A DNA stretch of 54,132 nucleotides from Acidobacteriota bacterium (GTDB lineage Bacteria; Acidobacteriota; Terriglobia; Bryobacterales; UBA6623). The position numbers were made by a program, and so were the translations under genes. Below, one piece after another: positions 23,378 to 32,881 of this stretch; within the stretch, counting starts at the first letter, position 1, and every line of letters starts with the position of its first letter. The stretch lies in the NCBI GenBank assembly GCA_027592785.1, contig JAQCLD010000016.1, forward strand, positions 1 to 54,132, written 5' to 3'. Below the pieces are notes generated by a model. That model was given only the letters and a program-made list of their open reading frames with translations. It was not told the origin of the DNA and made no database searches.

Positions 23378-25945
23378 TCACTCGCGTGTGATGAACTCGT
23401 CAAGATTGAGCAGAATGCGGATAACGCCAACCCAAGCGGCGGCCTCGGTGCGCTCGATGCCGTCGAGCTGAGGCGGAAACCACGCTTTCGCCATTTCAGC
23501 GTCGGCCTCGACCAGCTCTCGCTGCTTCACGAAGTAGCCCAGTAACTCCTCTTTCTCTGTGACCCGCGGCTCGCGCGCTACGCATAGCTTGTAGGCGTGC
23601 CCGAGGCGGCTGTCAAACGACGTCCTCGGCGCTTCGCTCAAGGTGCGTAGGGCCAGCCCTTGCGCCATCTCGAAGAACACCGGGTCGTTGAGCAGGTTGA
23701 GCGCCTGCAGGGGAGTGTTCGACCGCTCGCGGGTGCAGTCGGTGACGTTGCGTTCCCCGAGGTCGAAATTCGCCAGGAACGGGTACGGCGTCATACGCTG
23801 ATAGTGAACGTAGACGCCGCGTCGATACTTGTCGCTTCCGGCGCTTTCGTGCCACCTCACGGAGCCGGCGTAGCCTAGCTCGGCGACGCCCTCGGGCTGG
23901 CGCGGGCGGACGCTCTTTCCGCCGATCTTCGGGTCCAGCAGACCAGCCGCTGATAGCGCGGCGTCCCGCAGGATCTCGGCCGGTAAGCGAAGTCGGATTT
24001 GCCTCGCCAGCAGACGGTTCCCTGGGTCTTTCTCGGTGAGATCCTCGCGGGTGGCTGAAGACTGCCGGTAGGTCGCTGAAGTCGCGATGAGGCGGTGGAT
24101 GTGTTTGAGGCTCCAGCCGGAGTCGATCAGCTCAGCCGCCAGCCAATCGAGCAACTCGGGATGACTCGGCGGCTCGCCTTGCAGGCCGAAGTTGTTGGCT
24201 GTGGGAGATAGCCCGGCGCCGAAGTATTCTTGCCATAGACGGTTGACGACCACGCGTGCCGTCAAGGGATTCTTGTCGGAGACGAGCCAACGCGCGAGGT
24301 CGAGGCGCGTCGGCGTTTCGTCGGTGTGATCCAAGGCCGGCAACACGGTCAACGCGCCCGGGCTCACCCATTCGCCGAGCTCGTTCCATTCGCCCGCCTC
24401 GTGGATGTGGCTCGGCCGCGGTTCGCGCGAAACTTCGATGGCCCGTGCGCGGCTGACGTCCGGGAAGGCGTCCACGATCTCATGGAGCTCCTTAACCGCC
24501 TGCTTGAACCCGGTCGCTGCGTACTCGTCCTTAGTTGTGACGCGGCTGTAATTGCGCATGAACCATTCGGTCACCGCGTAGTTTTCGCGGCCGGTACGGC
24601 TCTCGGGCGGAGTTCGCAAAATGCGTTGGCCGTGGTCGAGATACAAGTCGATGATGTCCCAGCTCGTATCCCATTGATGTTCGACGCCGGGGTTGTCGCC
24701 GGCCCAGAGCATCTTGGCTTCCCACGGCCGCTGTAGCTCGCGCACTTTGTACTTCCGGTAGAGCTGCTCGATCTTGGCGTCGAGATCAGGTTTCGCCTGA
24801 AGGTAGGGTCCAATCTCGCCCTGGAGCGGCGCGTCGATATCGACTTCGTCAAGCTCGTTGAAGAACGCAAAAAGCCGGTAGTAGTCCTTATGCGAGATGG
24901 GGTCGAACTTGTGGTCGTGACAGCGGGCGCACTCGACCGACAAGCCCAGCCACACGGTGGCGACGGTGTTGGTACGGTCCACGACTTCTTCGAACCGGAA
25001 CTGCTCGACGTCGACGCCTCCCTCGCGATTCTTCAGCGTGTTGCGGTAGAAGCCGGTCGCGACGCGCTGCTCGGTTGTCGCGCCGGGAAGCAGGTCGCCG
25101 GCCAGTTGTTCAATCGTGAACTGATCGAACGGCATGTCGGCGTTGAGGGCGTTGATCACCCAGTGCCGATAGCGCCAGGCGTGCGGTCGAACCGAGTCCT
25201 TTTCGTACCCGTCGGAGTCGGCGTAGCGCACCTGGTCCAGCCACGGCGCCGCCCAGCGCTCGCCGAAATGGTCGGAGTCTAAGAGCGACTCCACAACCTG
25301 TTCGTGGTTAGCTGGACCGGCAAGATCCCGCGGCGAGGGCGGAAGGCCGACCAAGTCGAGCCATGTCCGTCGCAGCAGGGTGCTAGGCGCAGCTTCCGGG
25401 GACGGCTCGACCCCCTCGGCCTCGAGCCGCGCCAAGATGAAAGCGTCAATCGGATTGCGCACCCAACCTTCTCTGCTTACCTCCGGAACGCTGGGACGGC
25501 GAATAGGATGAAACGACCAGTGGCCGTTGTCGGGCGTACTCGTCTCGCTCGAAGTTCCCCATTCGGCGCCTTGGTCAATCCATGCGTGAAATAGCTCAAT
25601 CTGCCCGGCCGGAAGGGGCTGCCCTGGGGGCATCCGTTGTAGGTCGTCGAGCCCCTCGAGTCTTTTGATCAGCACGCTCGCCGAGCTATTGCCGGGTCGA
25701 ATAACGGCGCCGGACTTGCCGCCTTTCATTGCGTCGTTTTGGTTGTCGAGCCTCAGGCCGCTCTGTTGTAGCGCCGGCCCGTGGCAAACCGTGCACTTCT
25801 GGCTCAGGATTGGCTGGATGTCTCTGGAGAAGTCGACCTTGCTTTGCGCTGTCGCAGGCAGCGGTGCTAGGGATGCCAGGAGCAAGGCCCAAGACAGGCT
25901 GCTAACGCCAGGGCTAGTTTGGTTTAACACAAGAAAGCCCACCAT
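23378..25945 (-). CDS. PSD1 cytochrome c / DUF1549-DUF1553 protein
   Basis: The 855-residue product has a signal region ending near ATAQ and a c-type haem site CTVCH at 51-55 within DFSRDIQPILSQKC. The DUF1549 domain spans about 150-360 (IDAFILARLEAEG, TWLDLVGLPPSPRDL, RYADSDGYEKDSVRPHAWRY) and DUF1553 about 550-820 (LARWLVSDKNPLTARVVVNR, EYFGAGLSPTANNFGLQGE). This architecture is a hallmark of Planctomycetota but occurs in Acidobacteriota. It may carry electrons from sugar oxidation; the reaction is unknown. The gap to the sulfatase gene is two bases. Confidence 0.95.
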   Translation of the reverse strand: MVGFLVLNQTSPGVSSLSWALLLASLAPLPATAQSKVDFSRDIQPILSQKCTVCHGPALQQSGLRLDNQNDAMKGGKSGAVIRPGNSSASVLIKRLEGLDDLQRMPPGQPLPAGQIELFHAWIDQGAEWGTSSETSTPDNGHWSFHPIRRPSVPEVSREGWVRNPIDAFILARLEAEGVEPSPEAAPSTLLRRTWLDLVGLPPSPRDLAGPANHEQVVESLLDSDHFGERWAAPWLDQVRYADSDGYEKDSVRPHAWRYRHWVINALNADMPFDQFTIEQLAGDLLPGATTEQRVATGFYRNTLKNREGGVDVEQFRFEEVVDRTNTVATVWLGLSVECARCHDHKFDPISHKDYYRLFAFFNELDEVDIDAPLQGEIGPYLQAKPDLDAKIEQLYRKYKVRELQRPWEAKMLWAGDNPGVEHQWDTSWDIIDLYLDHGQRILRTPPESRTGRENYAVTEWFMRNYSRVTTKDEYAATGFKQAVKELHEIVDAFPDVSRARAIEVSREPRPSHIHEAGEWNELGEWVSPGALTVLPALDHTDETPTRLDLARWLVSDKNPLTARVVVNRLWQEYFGAGLSPTANNFGLQGEPPSHPELLDWLAAELIDSGWSLKHIHRLIATSATYRQSSATREDLTEKDPGNRLLARQIRLRLPAEILRDAALSAAGLLDPKIGGKSVRPRQPEGVAELGYAGSVRWHESAGSDKYRRGVYVHYQRMTPYPFLANFDLGERNVTDCTRERSNTPLQALNLLNDPVFFEMAQGLALRTLSEAPRTSFDSRLGHAYKLCVAREPRVTEKEELLGYFVKQRELVEADAEMAKAWFPPQLDGIERTEAAAWVGVIRILLNLDEFITRE

Positions 25946-25947
25946 AC

Positions 25948-27519
25948 CTACGACCCTTCGATCTCTTTCATCTTCCCGCGCAACGCTCGGTCGAGCCGGC
26001 TGATTGCTTTGCGGACATCCGGATCCGGGTCGTTGATCAAGTTTCGCTGCTCCTGAGGATCTTCGCTTAGATGGTATAGCTCGTCCATACCGTCACGGCT
26101 ATTGCGGATAAGTTTCCATTCCGGCGTACGCCACATACGCTGGTCGACTTGTTCGACATGCTTCTGGTCGTACTCTCCATAGAATTCGGTGCGCCACTGG
26201 ATGGGATTGCCTTCCAACAAGGGCAGAAAGCTCTTCCCGCGGATCATGACGTCGGGCGGCATCCCGACGTCGGCCATTGCCAATAGAGTCGGGAACCAAT
26301 CGATGTTCAGCACAATCTCGTCCACCTTCGCGGCGGCAGCCAGCCGGTCCGGCCAACGAACCACGGCCGGCACGCGAAGCGACCCATCGTACATGTTCGC
26401 CCGTGGACCCTGGTTGTCCGTGAGCAGCCAACGTCCGTTGCCTTTGTGCCAGATCCCGTGATGGCCAAGGTTATAACCGTGGTCGCTGCTGAAGACAACA
26501 ATCGTGTTGCCGGCGATATCGAGTTCATCCAGCACCTCAAGAATGCGTCCGACATTACGGTCGACGCTGGCGACGGCCCCGAGGTACTCCCGCATCATTC
26601 GCTTATTTCGTGGCACATCAAGCTTCGGGTAATCGGGCCGGGGCAAGATTGGGTCGATGTCGCGGAAGGGTTTCCAGTCGGTGTCACTCAACGGGAGCCA
26701 GGTGCGGTCGCCGTCGGGAGTTCGCTTCGCGGTATTGGCGTGCGGCGCCCAATAGTGGACGTTGATGAGGAATGGTTTACGTTTGTCCCGCTCGCGAATC
26801 AACCGGATCGCTTCGGCGGTCAGGATATCCGGCGTATAGCCGTTCACTATCCGAGTTCCGCCGGCCGACTCCACCGCTGGGTCTTTCGAAATTCCGGCGC
26901 CACTCCGAAAACCATAAAACCAGTCGTAACCGTTACGAGTGGGCAGAAATCTGTCGAGACTTCCCAGATGCCACTTGCCAACGAACGATGTGGCGTAGCC
27001 GGCACGCTGCAGGATCTTCGGCCAGGTCGGCACGGCTGGGTCCAGGCCCTTGTCCGGCTCGCGGTTGGGATCGAGATAGTCCTTGATTCCTAGTTCCGTT
27101 CCATAGCGGCTGGCGAACAGGCTGGCTCTCGAAGGACTGCACACGGGAGTCGTCGTAAAGGCATTGGCCAGCGTGACGCCTTCGCGGTAGAGCCGGTCAA
27201 TATTGGGTGTACGAGATTGTCTATTGCCCAAGGCACCGATGGTCCAAGCGGCCTGGTCGTCGGTGTAGAGGAAGACGATGTTCGGTTTGGTGGCGGCGCC
27301 AAACGCGACTGAAGCTGTAATCGCGGCGAGACATGGCCAAGCCGGCCAAGTGCCTTTCGAAAAGGCGTTTCGCAAGGAACTGACCACATGCCGCCGGCAC
27401 TTCATGAGCCACACGGGAATACAGCGGTGATTGTCCAACTTTGCCACTTCGACCAACGAAGAATCAAAGGTAGGCCAGCCACATAGTGACTGGCCCGCGT
27501 TTGAGTTTAGGGTTTGCAT
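25948..27519 (-). CDS. Secreted sulfatase (formylglycine type)
   Basis: The protein has FLYTDDQAAW as metal site and TPVCSPSRASLFASR as activation motif, with Cys127 counted from the first ATG. GKWHLGSLDR, NVHYWAPHAN and FSSDHGYNLGHHGIWHKG complete the active site. The first ATG at 27519 gives 523 residues and lies seven bases after the TonB receptor stop. Its first 38 residues do not look like a signal peptide, and ATG 27403-27405 (MKCRRHVVSSLRN) gives a plausible one. Neither start has a strong ribosome site. It differs enough from the sulfatase at 15791 that two different sulfate positions may be served. Confidence 0.93.
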   Translation of the reverse strand: MQTLNSNAGQSLCGWPTFDSSLVEVAKLDNHRCIPVWLMKCRRHVVSSLRNAFSKGTWPAWPCLAAITASVAFGAATKPNIVFLYTDDQAAWTIGALGNRQSRTPNIDRLYREGVTLANAFTTTPVCSPSRASLFASRYGTELGIKDYLDPNREPDKGLDPAVPTWPKILQRAGYATSFVGKWHLGSLDRFLPTRNGYDWFYGFRSGAGISKDPAVESAGGTRIVNGYTPDILTAEAIRLIRERDKRKPFLINVHYWAPHANTAKRTPDGDRTWLPLSDTDWKPFRDIDPILPRPDYPKLDVPRNKRMMREYLGAVASVDRNVGRILEVLDELDIAGNTIVVFSSDHGYNLGHHGIWHKGNGRWLLTDNQGPRANMYDGSLRVPAVVRWPDRLAAAAKVDEIVLNIDWFPTLLAMADVGMPPDVMIRGKSFLPLLEGNPIQWRTEFYGEYDQKHVEQVDQRMWRTPEWKLIRNSRDGMDELYHLSEDPQEQRNLINDPDPDVRKAISRLDRALRGKMKEIEGS

Positions 27520-27526
27520 TTGCTAG

Positions 27527-30500
27527 CTAGAAGTCGTAGCGTACGCTCAACTGAGTCTCCCTGCCTGGTCGAGTGCCCGTAATGCGACCGAACTGACCGC
27601 TTCGCGTGTTCGTCTGAACACTCCCGAAGTTGGTGTGGTTGGTTGCGTTGAAGAGCTCCACCCGAAACTGCACGCGATGCTTCTCGGTGATGAAGACGTT
27701 CTTCTGGATTGATGCGTCCAGCCCCGCGAAGCCGGGGCCGTAGAGCGCGTTGCGGCTGAGCGTTCCCTGCCGTAGCGATTGTGACTGGGCGCCGTCCCTG
27801 GGCACTTCCTGGAACGCACTTCTATTGAGGTACTGGTAGGTTCCATTGTCGAGGGGCGTGCCGAAGTCGCTCATGAGTCCTGCTTCATGATTCGATCCCA
27901 CGAAGTCGGGCCGCTGCGCTGGGCCGCTGCTGCCTTGGTTGATGTTTAGCGGGTTGCCGCCCCGCACCGTCAGGATTCCACCGAGTTGCCAGCCGCCCAG
28001 AATGTGCTTCGCCGCCCCTTGAAAATTCCCCGGTGTCGGAATCTCGTACAAGAAGTCGAACAGAAACGAGTGGCGGACGTGGAAGCCCGTCGGCGCCCGG
28101 TTGTTGGCCAGGTTGTTCAGATCCCACGGCTCGTTCAAGCAGCAGCTAAGGTCGCCGCTCGAGTAGGCCATATTGCTCGCGTAGGTGTAGTTCATGTTGA
28201 ACGACAGGTTTCTCGAGAACCTTTTCTTGAGCGAAGTCTGCAGGCTGTGATAAAGGGTCGAGTCGTTGCTCTGATAGAAGCGGAATCTGCTGGTGAAGTC
28301 CGGCCGCGGCAACGTTCCGGTGACCCGATCCAGGCGATTGACTGTCGGACTGGTGGTGACTTTGACGCCGTGATTGCCGACATAGGCAACGTCGAGAACC
28401 ATGGTGTCGGTAAGCTGCCGTTGCACGCCCAAGTTGAACTGCAGGCTGTAGGCGTTCCGCCAATTAGGGTCTACAACCGTTCCGCCGGTGATTGACGAGG
28501 ACTGCGCGAACGCCTTTGCCATTTGGGTATCAAACGGATAAGTGACGCCGGCGTCCGTGATTTGGCTGCCCGCGAAACCAACTTCGGCCGGCGAGTCAGG
28601 ACCATTGCGGATGATCTCGACCGGACCGGAGAAGAAGTTGTGGGGCATGGTAAACATCCCGGCTCCGCCGCGAATGACGGTCTTCCCGGAGTCACCCACC
28701 TTGTAGGCGAAGCCGGCGCGCGGCGAAAACGAGTTGTACTGGGCGTTCCAGGCCCTATCCGCCGGCAAGGTTTCGCCAAACGGAGTGATGCGGTTGGAGA
28801 ATCGGTCGTCGCGTTCACGCGGCACCGAGTCGTAGTCCCAACGAACGCCGAGATTCAGGGTCAAGTTCTTGGAGACGCGGATATCGTCTTGGAAGAAGAA
28901 TCCGGTCTGCCAGCGCGTCATCTCAAACGGGTCGAGACCAAAATTAAACCTGGCCGAGATCGGCCGATTGGCCAACAAGTCGGCCACCGTCGCGAAGCTG
29001 AAGTCCGGAGTGTCGTCAATGGCGCGGCGGACGAATACGAGTTGGTAGAGACCGCCCACCTTCATGGCATGCTTGCCCCGATTGAAGGCAAAGTTTTGTT
29101 CCAAAGTGGAAGTCGACCCCTTCTTGGCGAACAAGCGCCCTTGCGAGGGCGAAGGCAGACCGGCCCCGCTGATCTGCGCGATGCCCGCCAGCAACATTTC
29201 GTCGACGCGGTCGAGGTCGGCGCGGTTATAGCCGAAGCGCGTTTCCGAGGTCACAGTGGGGCTCCATACGCGGTTGTATGTCGCCGAGAGGTTCTCTGTC
29301 AAACCCACGTGACGCCGGGAGTTGCCCATGGCGAGACGCGGACTGCGTTGGAAAGGCCGGCCGCGCGTATAGCGGACCGTCAACAGGTCGTTGTCGCTGA
29401 TGGAGTAGTCGGTTCGGACTGAAGCCGTGTTGTCTTTGTTCATACGAGCGTCTGCACCGGTGAAGAACGCGACGACATCGCCAGGATTCTCCGGCGCTGA
29501 GGTGGCGCGCGGCCACAGGTCCCAGTAGCCTCTCGATTCAGGGATCGCGGCGATGGTCTGCTCCACGATCGAATTTGAAGGCACGAATCCAGTCAGAGCC
29601 TGTTGCGCGTTACGCCGGTAGCCTTCAAACGTTCCGAAGACGAACAGCTTGTTCTTAATGATCGGCCCGCCTAGGGAACCGCCGTATTGATGGAAGACCA
29701 ACGAGGTCTTGCGCGCGAGGAGATGGTTGTTGGCGTTGAGGCCGCCGGCTTGATACTGCTCAAACGCGCTGCCGTGGAGCTGGTTGGTGCCGCCCTTGGT
29801 GATGATGTTGACGTTGCCGGCGAGAGTGTTGGCGATCTCGGCCGAGAAGATGTTCTTCGAGACCTCGACGCCTTGCACCGCTTCGACGCTCACGCCCTTG
29901 ACGAAGTTGTAGTTCTGGTACGCCGCCAAGGATGCGAACTCCGAATCCGGTACTGCGTTTACGCCGTCGACCGCAAACGTAAAGCCACGCGGGGGCAGCC
30001 CGTTCAACGAGATCGTCAACCCGTCGCTTGCCGCGCCCGTACCGAGGGCGATGATCGAGGTGATGTCGCGATTGCGCATTGGCAGCTCGTCCACTTGATC
30101 GGCGCTCAGGTTGATGTCTTGCTCGGCGCTGATCGTATTGAGCAGCGGCGCTTCGGCGGTGACCGTGACTCTTTCGGTTGTGGCCCCGATCTTGAGCACG
30201 TAAGTCAGGTCGACTTTCTGCCCCGAGGTGAGGTTCAGCCCGGTTTGCTCGTGAACGTTGAAGCCGTCGGCCGCAACGGTAACGGTGTACGGGCCAACCG
30301 GCACGTACGGAATCGCGAATTCGCCGCGCTCGTTGGACGAGGCGGTCTTCGAGACGCCCGTCGCTGTGTTGATGGCATCAATTACGGCCCCGGGGATGAC
30401 GCCCCCGGACTGATCTTCGACGCGACCGTAGATCGTTGCGGTCGTTACCTGTGCGAATAAGGGGGCCGCGAGCGCTACAATTAGCAGCCCAACGGGCAGA

Positions 30501-30535
30501 ACCCCGAGGCGCCGATTTCTTTTGGCATCAGTCAT
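27527..30535 (-). CDS. TonB-dependent receptor, Oar/CarboxypepD-regulatory type
   Basis: The 1002-residue outer-membrane protein has a signal peptide cut near PLFAQ. A carboxypeptidase-regulatory-like beta domain spans 33-115 (IYGRVEDQSGGVIPGAVIDA), the plug about 120-240 (ELPMRNRDITSIIALGTGA), and then a long barrel ends in SVRYDF with the terminal Phe needed for outer-membrane insertion. This architecture is abundant in Acidobacteria. It begins the eight-gene minus-strand run, so it probably imports the oligosaccharide handled by the two sulfatases and the hydrolase. Transcription must start in the 545-bp gap shared with the IclR gene. Confidence 0.95.
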   Translation of the reverse strand: MTDAKRNRRLGVLPVGLLIVALAAPLFAQVTTATIYGRVEDQSGGVIPGAVIDAINTATGVSKTASSNERGEFAIPYVPVGPYTVTVAADGFNVHEQTGLNLTSGQKVDLTYVLKIGATTERVTVTAEAPLLNTISAEQDINLSADQVDELPMRNRDITSIIALGTGAASDGLTISLNGLPPRGFTFAVDGVNAVPDSEFASLAAYQNYNFVKGVSVEAVQGVEVSKNIFSAEIANTLAGNVNIITKGGTNQLHGSAFEQYQAGGLNANNHLLARKTSLVFHQYGGSLGGPIIKNKLFVFGTFEGYRRNAQQALTGFVPSNSIVEQTIAAIPESRGYWDLWPRATSAPENPGDVVAFFTGADARMNKDNTASVRTDYSISDNDLLTVRYTRGRPFQRSPRLAMGNSRRHVGLTENLSATYNRVWSPTVTSETRFGYNRADLDRVDEMLLAGIAQISGAGLPSPSQGRLFAKKGSTSTLEQNFAFNRGKHAMKVGGLYQLVFVRRAIDDTPDFSFATVADLLANRPISARFNFGLDPFEMTRWQTGFFFQDDIRVSKNLTLNLGVRWDYDSVPRERDDRFSNRITPFGETLPADRAWNAQYNSFSPRAGFAYKVGDSGKTVIRGGAGMFTMPHNFFSGPVEIIRNGPDSPAEVGFAGSQITDAGVTYPFDTQMAKAFAQSSSITGGTVVDPNWRNAYSLQFNLGVQRQLTDTMVLDVAYVGNHGVKVTTSPTVNRLDRVTGTLPRPDFTSRFRFYQSNDSTLYHSLQTSLKKRFSRNLSFNMNYTYASNMAYSSGDLSCCLNEPWDLNNLANNRAPTGFHVRHSFLFDFLYEIPTPGNFQGAAKHILGGWQLGGILTVRGGNPLNINQGSSGPAQRPDFVGSNHEAGLMSDFGTPLDNGTYQYLNRSAFQEVPRDGAQSQSLRQGTLSRNALYGPGFAGLDASIQKNVFITEKHRVQFRVELFNATNHTNFGSVQTNTRSGQFGRITGTRPGRETQLSVRYDF

Positions 30536-30599
30536 TTGCGTGTCCTTGTGCTGTTAGAGGGATTGATGGGCGACACCGGGGATCCCCCCGGGAGAAACC

Positions 30600-30664
30600 T
30601 TACTTGATCGAGTCAATCATATCCCTCGCTAATTCTCGATGTCAAGTAAAACATAAACCGGTTT
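30600..30664. promoter_or_regulatory. Candidate operator sites upstream of the TonB receptor
   Basis: Two symmetric signals lie 65-130 bases before the receptor start. TTACTTGA (30600-30607) and TCAAGTAA (30642-30649) form an 8-bp inverted repeat with a 34-base gap. AAACCGGTTT (30655-30664) is a perfect 10-bp palindrome in an AT-rich stretch, similar in style to IclR/KdgR sites (RAAAC...GTTTY). The divergent IclR gene is the obvious candidate regulator. The rest of the 545-bp gap holds the MITE-like element and nothing coding. Confidence 0.4.
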
Positions 30665-30719
30665 CATAATTTTTCTTCTCCGGGTTCTGAGTGGGTAGCG
30701 GGTGGTCCGATGGCAGCCG

Positions 30720-30851
30720 ATCCCCTTTCCCTGATGGACCTCGGTTCCAGATCGGTCCTCGCCGTCAAGGGTTCGCTACGCCGGGCTTGAGCCCGCCCTT
30801 GACCGCTCCGGGCCGATCTAAACACGTTAACTTATAGGAGTGAAAGGGGAT
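30720..30851. mobile_element. MITE-like element with 10-bp inverted ends and 5-bp target duplication
   Basis: ATCCCCTTTC at 30720-30729 is exactly reverse-complementary to GAAAGGGGAT at 30842-30851. AGCCG directly flanks both ends (30715-30719 and 30852-30856), as expected of a target-site duplication. Inside are further nested stems: 30749-30758 with 30810-30819 (one G-U), GTCAAGGG 30764-30771 with CCCTTGAC 30796-30803, and CGGGC 30782-30786 with GCCCG 30791-30795. No frame is long enough to encode a transposase. It lies in the intergenic region between the TonB receptor and IclR genes. Confidence 0.75.
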
Positions 30852-31081
30852 AGCCGGAACTCGAAGCTCCTGTTCCGGGCTGCCTCACTGCCTCACATCG
30901 ACTGCAATCGCGCCCTTCGATCCCACGGCGCGGAGATCCGATGGCCCTCGCCGCCCGCCAGCCGCCCACTACAAACCGTGAAGAGCCCACAATTGGTTGA
31001 ACCATTGCATGCCGTCTGGATCCCGCTTGATGTGTTCTCATACCGAGAGAGGGCGATGGCGATCCTCCGGAATTCGACTCG

Positions 31082-31909
31082 ATGAAGAAGAATACGACCA
31101 AGAACGAGCCCTACGCCTCTCAAGCGGTGCTGCGGGCCTTGAGATTGCTGGAGGCTCTGAACCGGGCAGTTGACCCCCAACCGTTACAGACGCTTTGTGA
31201 TCTGCTGAAGCTCCCAAAAGCATCGGCGTTTCGGCTGGTGCGTACGCTCGAGGAGGCCGGCTATGTCGTCAAGGACCCCGCCGGCGGGTACTGTTCGGTT
31301 GCTCAACAGGGGCTACAGCACTCCTGCTACAGGACTCTGCTCCCCGAAGCCGCCGGCGCCACGATGCTCGGCCTCAGGCGCCGCTTTCGCGAGACTGTCA
31401 GCCTCGCGGCTCTTTTTGACAACCACATTGAAGTCGTGGAAGTCTTTGAGAGCCCAGAGTTTATTCGCATGAGCAACACCGTGGGACGCATCCTGCCGCC
31501 GCATGCCAGCTCGTTGGGAAAGGCAATCACGGCGTTTCAGACCGAGCAGCGCCGCGAACGGCTCGTCCGCAGCTACGGGATCTATGGCTACACCTCCAAG
31601 ACGATTACTGACGAACCCGAGTTGCAGCGAGAGTTCGACAAGATACTGTCCCAAGGTCATGCGCTCGATGCCGAAGAGAACGTCGAGCATGGCTACTGCA
31701 TCGGCGTTCCGCTGCGTGACACCGCGGGGGCCACGTTCGCGGCGCTGAGCGTGTCGATGCCGATCAGCCGGCGGCGTTCGGACAAAGAACAGAAGCGGAT
31801 GATCGTTGAGATCACGGAAGCTGCCGCCGAAATCGTGAAGACTTTTGGAGCAGCGGTCGAATCCGAGCGTCACCTAGATCGCCGGCCGGAGCCGTCGATT
31901 TCACGATAG
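31082..31909 (+). CDS. IclR family transcriptional regulator
   Basis: The 275-residue protein has the N-terminal winged helix (AVLRALRLLEALN, LCDLLKLPKASAFRLVRTLEEAG at about 15-75). The IclR effector domain follows (ETVSLAALFDNHIEVVEV, RILPPHASSLGKAITAF, HALDAEENVEHGYCIGVPLRD). IclR proteins govern sugar and aromatic acid catabolism, often from divergent positions. Here it is divergent from the TonB-sulfatase operon and 90 bases before a DapA-like aldolase gene, so both are candidate targets. The N-terminal Lys/Asn-rich tail is variable. Confidence 0.95.
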   Translation: MKKNTTKNEPYASQAVLRALRLLEALNRAVDPQPLQTLCDLLKLPKASAFRLVRTLEEAGYVVKDPAGGYCSVAQQGLQHSCYRTLLPEAAGATMLGLRRRFRETVSLAALFDNHIEVVEVFESPEFIRMSNTVGRILPPHASSLGKAITAFQTEQRRERLVRSYGIYGYTSKTITDEPELQREFDKILSQGHALDAEENVEHGYCIGVPLRDTAGATFAALSVSMPISRRRSDKEQKRMIVEITEAAAEIVKTFGAAVESERHLDRRPEPSISR

Positions 31910-31999
31910 TGAAACCTAGTGCGCTAAACTGAAACTACGTCAACGCGAGTTTCGCTCGCGGGCACGTCGCCTTCCAACTGCAGGCGGTGAGTAAGTCGA

Positions 32000-32881
32000 A
32001 TGGCATCCAAGAGCTTATCGCTGTCCGCCGCGCTCCTGACTCCCGTCACGCGCAGCGGTTCGCTCGACGCCGAGGCCCTGCGAAAGAACGTCGAGTTCGT
32101 CCTCGCTGCGGGAGTGGAGGGCATTTGCGTGAACGGCGCTACCGGCGAGTACCCTCGCTGGGGCCGCGATGTACGGGAAGCGGCGGCAGAGACGGCGCGC
32201 GACGCCCTCGATGGCCGTGGCCGGCTTATCGTCGGCATCGGCGCCGTATCTCTTGCGGAGTCGATCGCCCTTGGTCAACATGCCCTCGATCATGGCGCCG
32301 ATCTGCTGCTGCTTCCTCCTCCTCACTATTTTCGTTACGAGCCCGAAGACATCGGAGCTTTCTACCATGCCGCGGCACACAGCCTCGATGGCGAGATTCT
32401 GATCTACAACTTGCCGGTGTTCACAAATCCCGTGGAAGCCGGCTGGACCGCTCGATTGGTTGCGGAAGTCCCCAATATCACCGGGGCGAAAGACAGCAGC
32501 GGCAGCCTAGCTTCGCTGACGGCGCTGGAGAGAGTCGGCGCCCCTGTCCGCTGGATGGGACATGACTCCGAGATTACAAGGGCGCTCTCGCTTGGCGTGG
32601 CGAACGGCGCTATTTCTGGAGTCGCGGGAGTATTCCCGGAAACGCTCCGACTCCTGCTCGACGCCCACCGAGACGGATCAGACCCCGCCGAGGCCGACGC
32701 CGCGCTGCAAGAAATTGTCAAGCAGATCAGCGTGCTGCCGACCCCATGGGCGCTGAAGCAGCTTGCGGAGTGCCGCGGATTGTGCGCCACTACTGATTAC
32801 GCTTCAGCGGTCTCACGCCAACGGAGAAAGCAGCTTGACGATCTCAAGCGGTGGTTCGAAGATTGGGCGGAGCGCCACTAA
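32000..32881 (+). CDS. DapA-like aldolase/dehydratase (DHDPS family)
   Basis: The 293-residue TIM-barrel protein has the Schiff-base lysine in TGAKDSSG (Lys164), the catalytic Tyr in LIYNLP (Tyr136) and NGATGEYPR in place of the usual GTTGE loop. It is unlikely to be the lysine-pathway DapA because of context; relatives include KDG aldolase, N-acetylneuraminate lyase and 5-keto-4-deoxy-glucarate dehydratase. It follows the IclR gene in the same direction and probably acts in sugar-acid catabolism. Its substrate is not visible from sequence. Confidence 0.9.
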   Translation: MASKSLSLSAALLTPVTRSGSLDAEALRKNVEFVLAAGVEGICVNGATGEYPRWGRDVREAAAETARDALDGRGRLIVGIGAVSLAESIALGQHALDHGADLLLLPPPHYFRYEPEDIGAFYHAAAHSLDGEILIYNLPVFTNPVEAGWTARLVAEVPNITGAKDSSGSLASLTALERVGAPVRWMGHDSEITRALSLGVANGAISGVAGVFPETLRLLLDAHRDGSDPAEADAALQEIVKQISVLPTPWALKQLAECRGLCATTDYASAVSRQRRKQLDDLKRWFEDWAERH

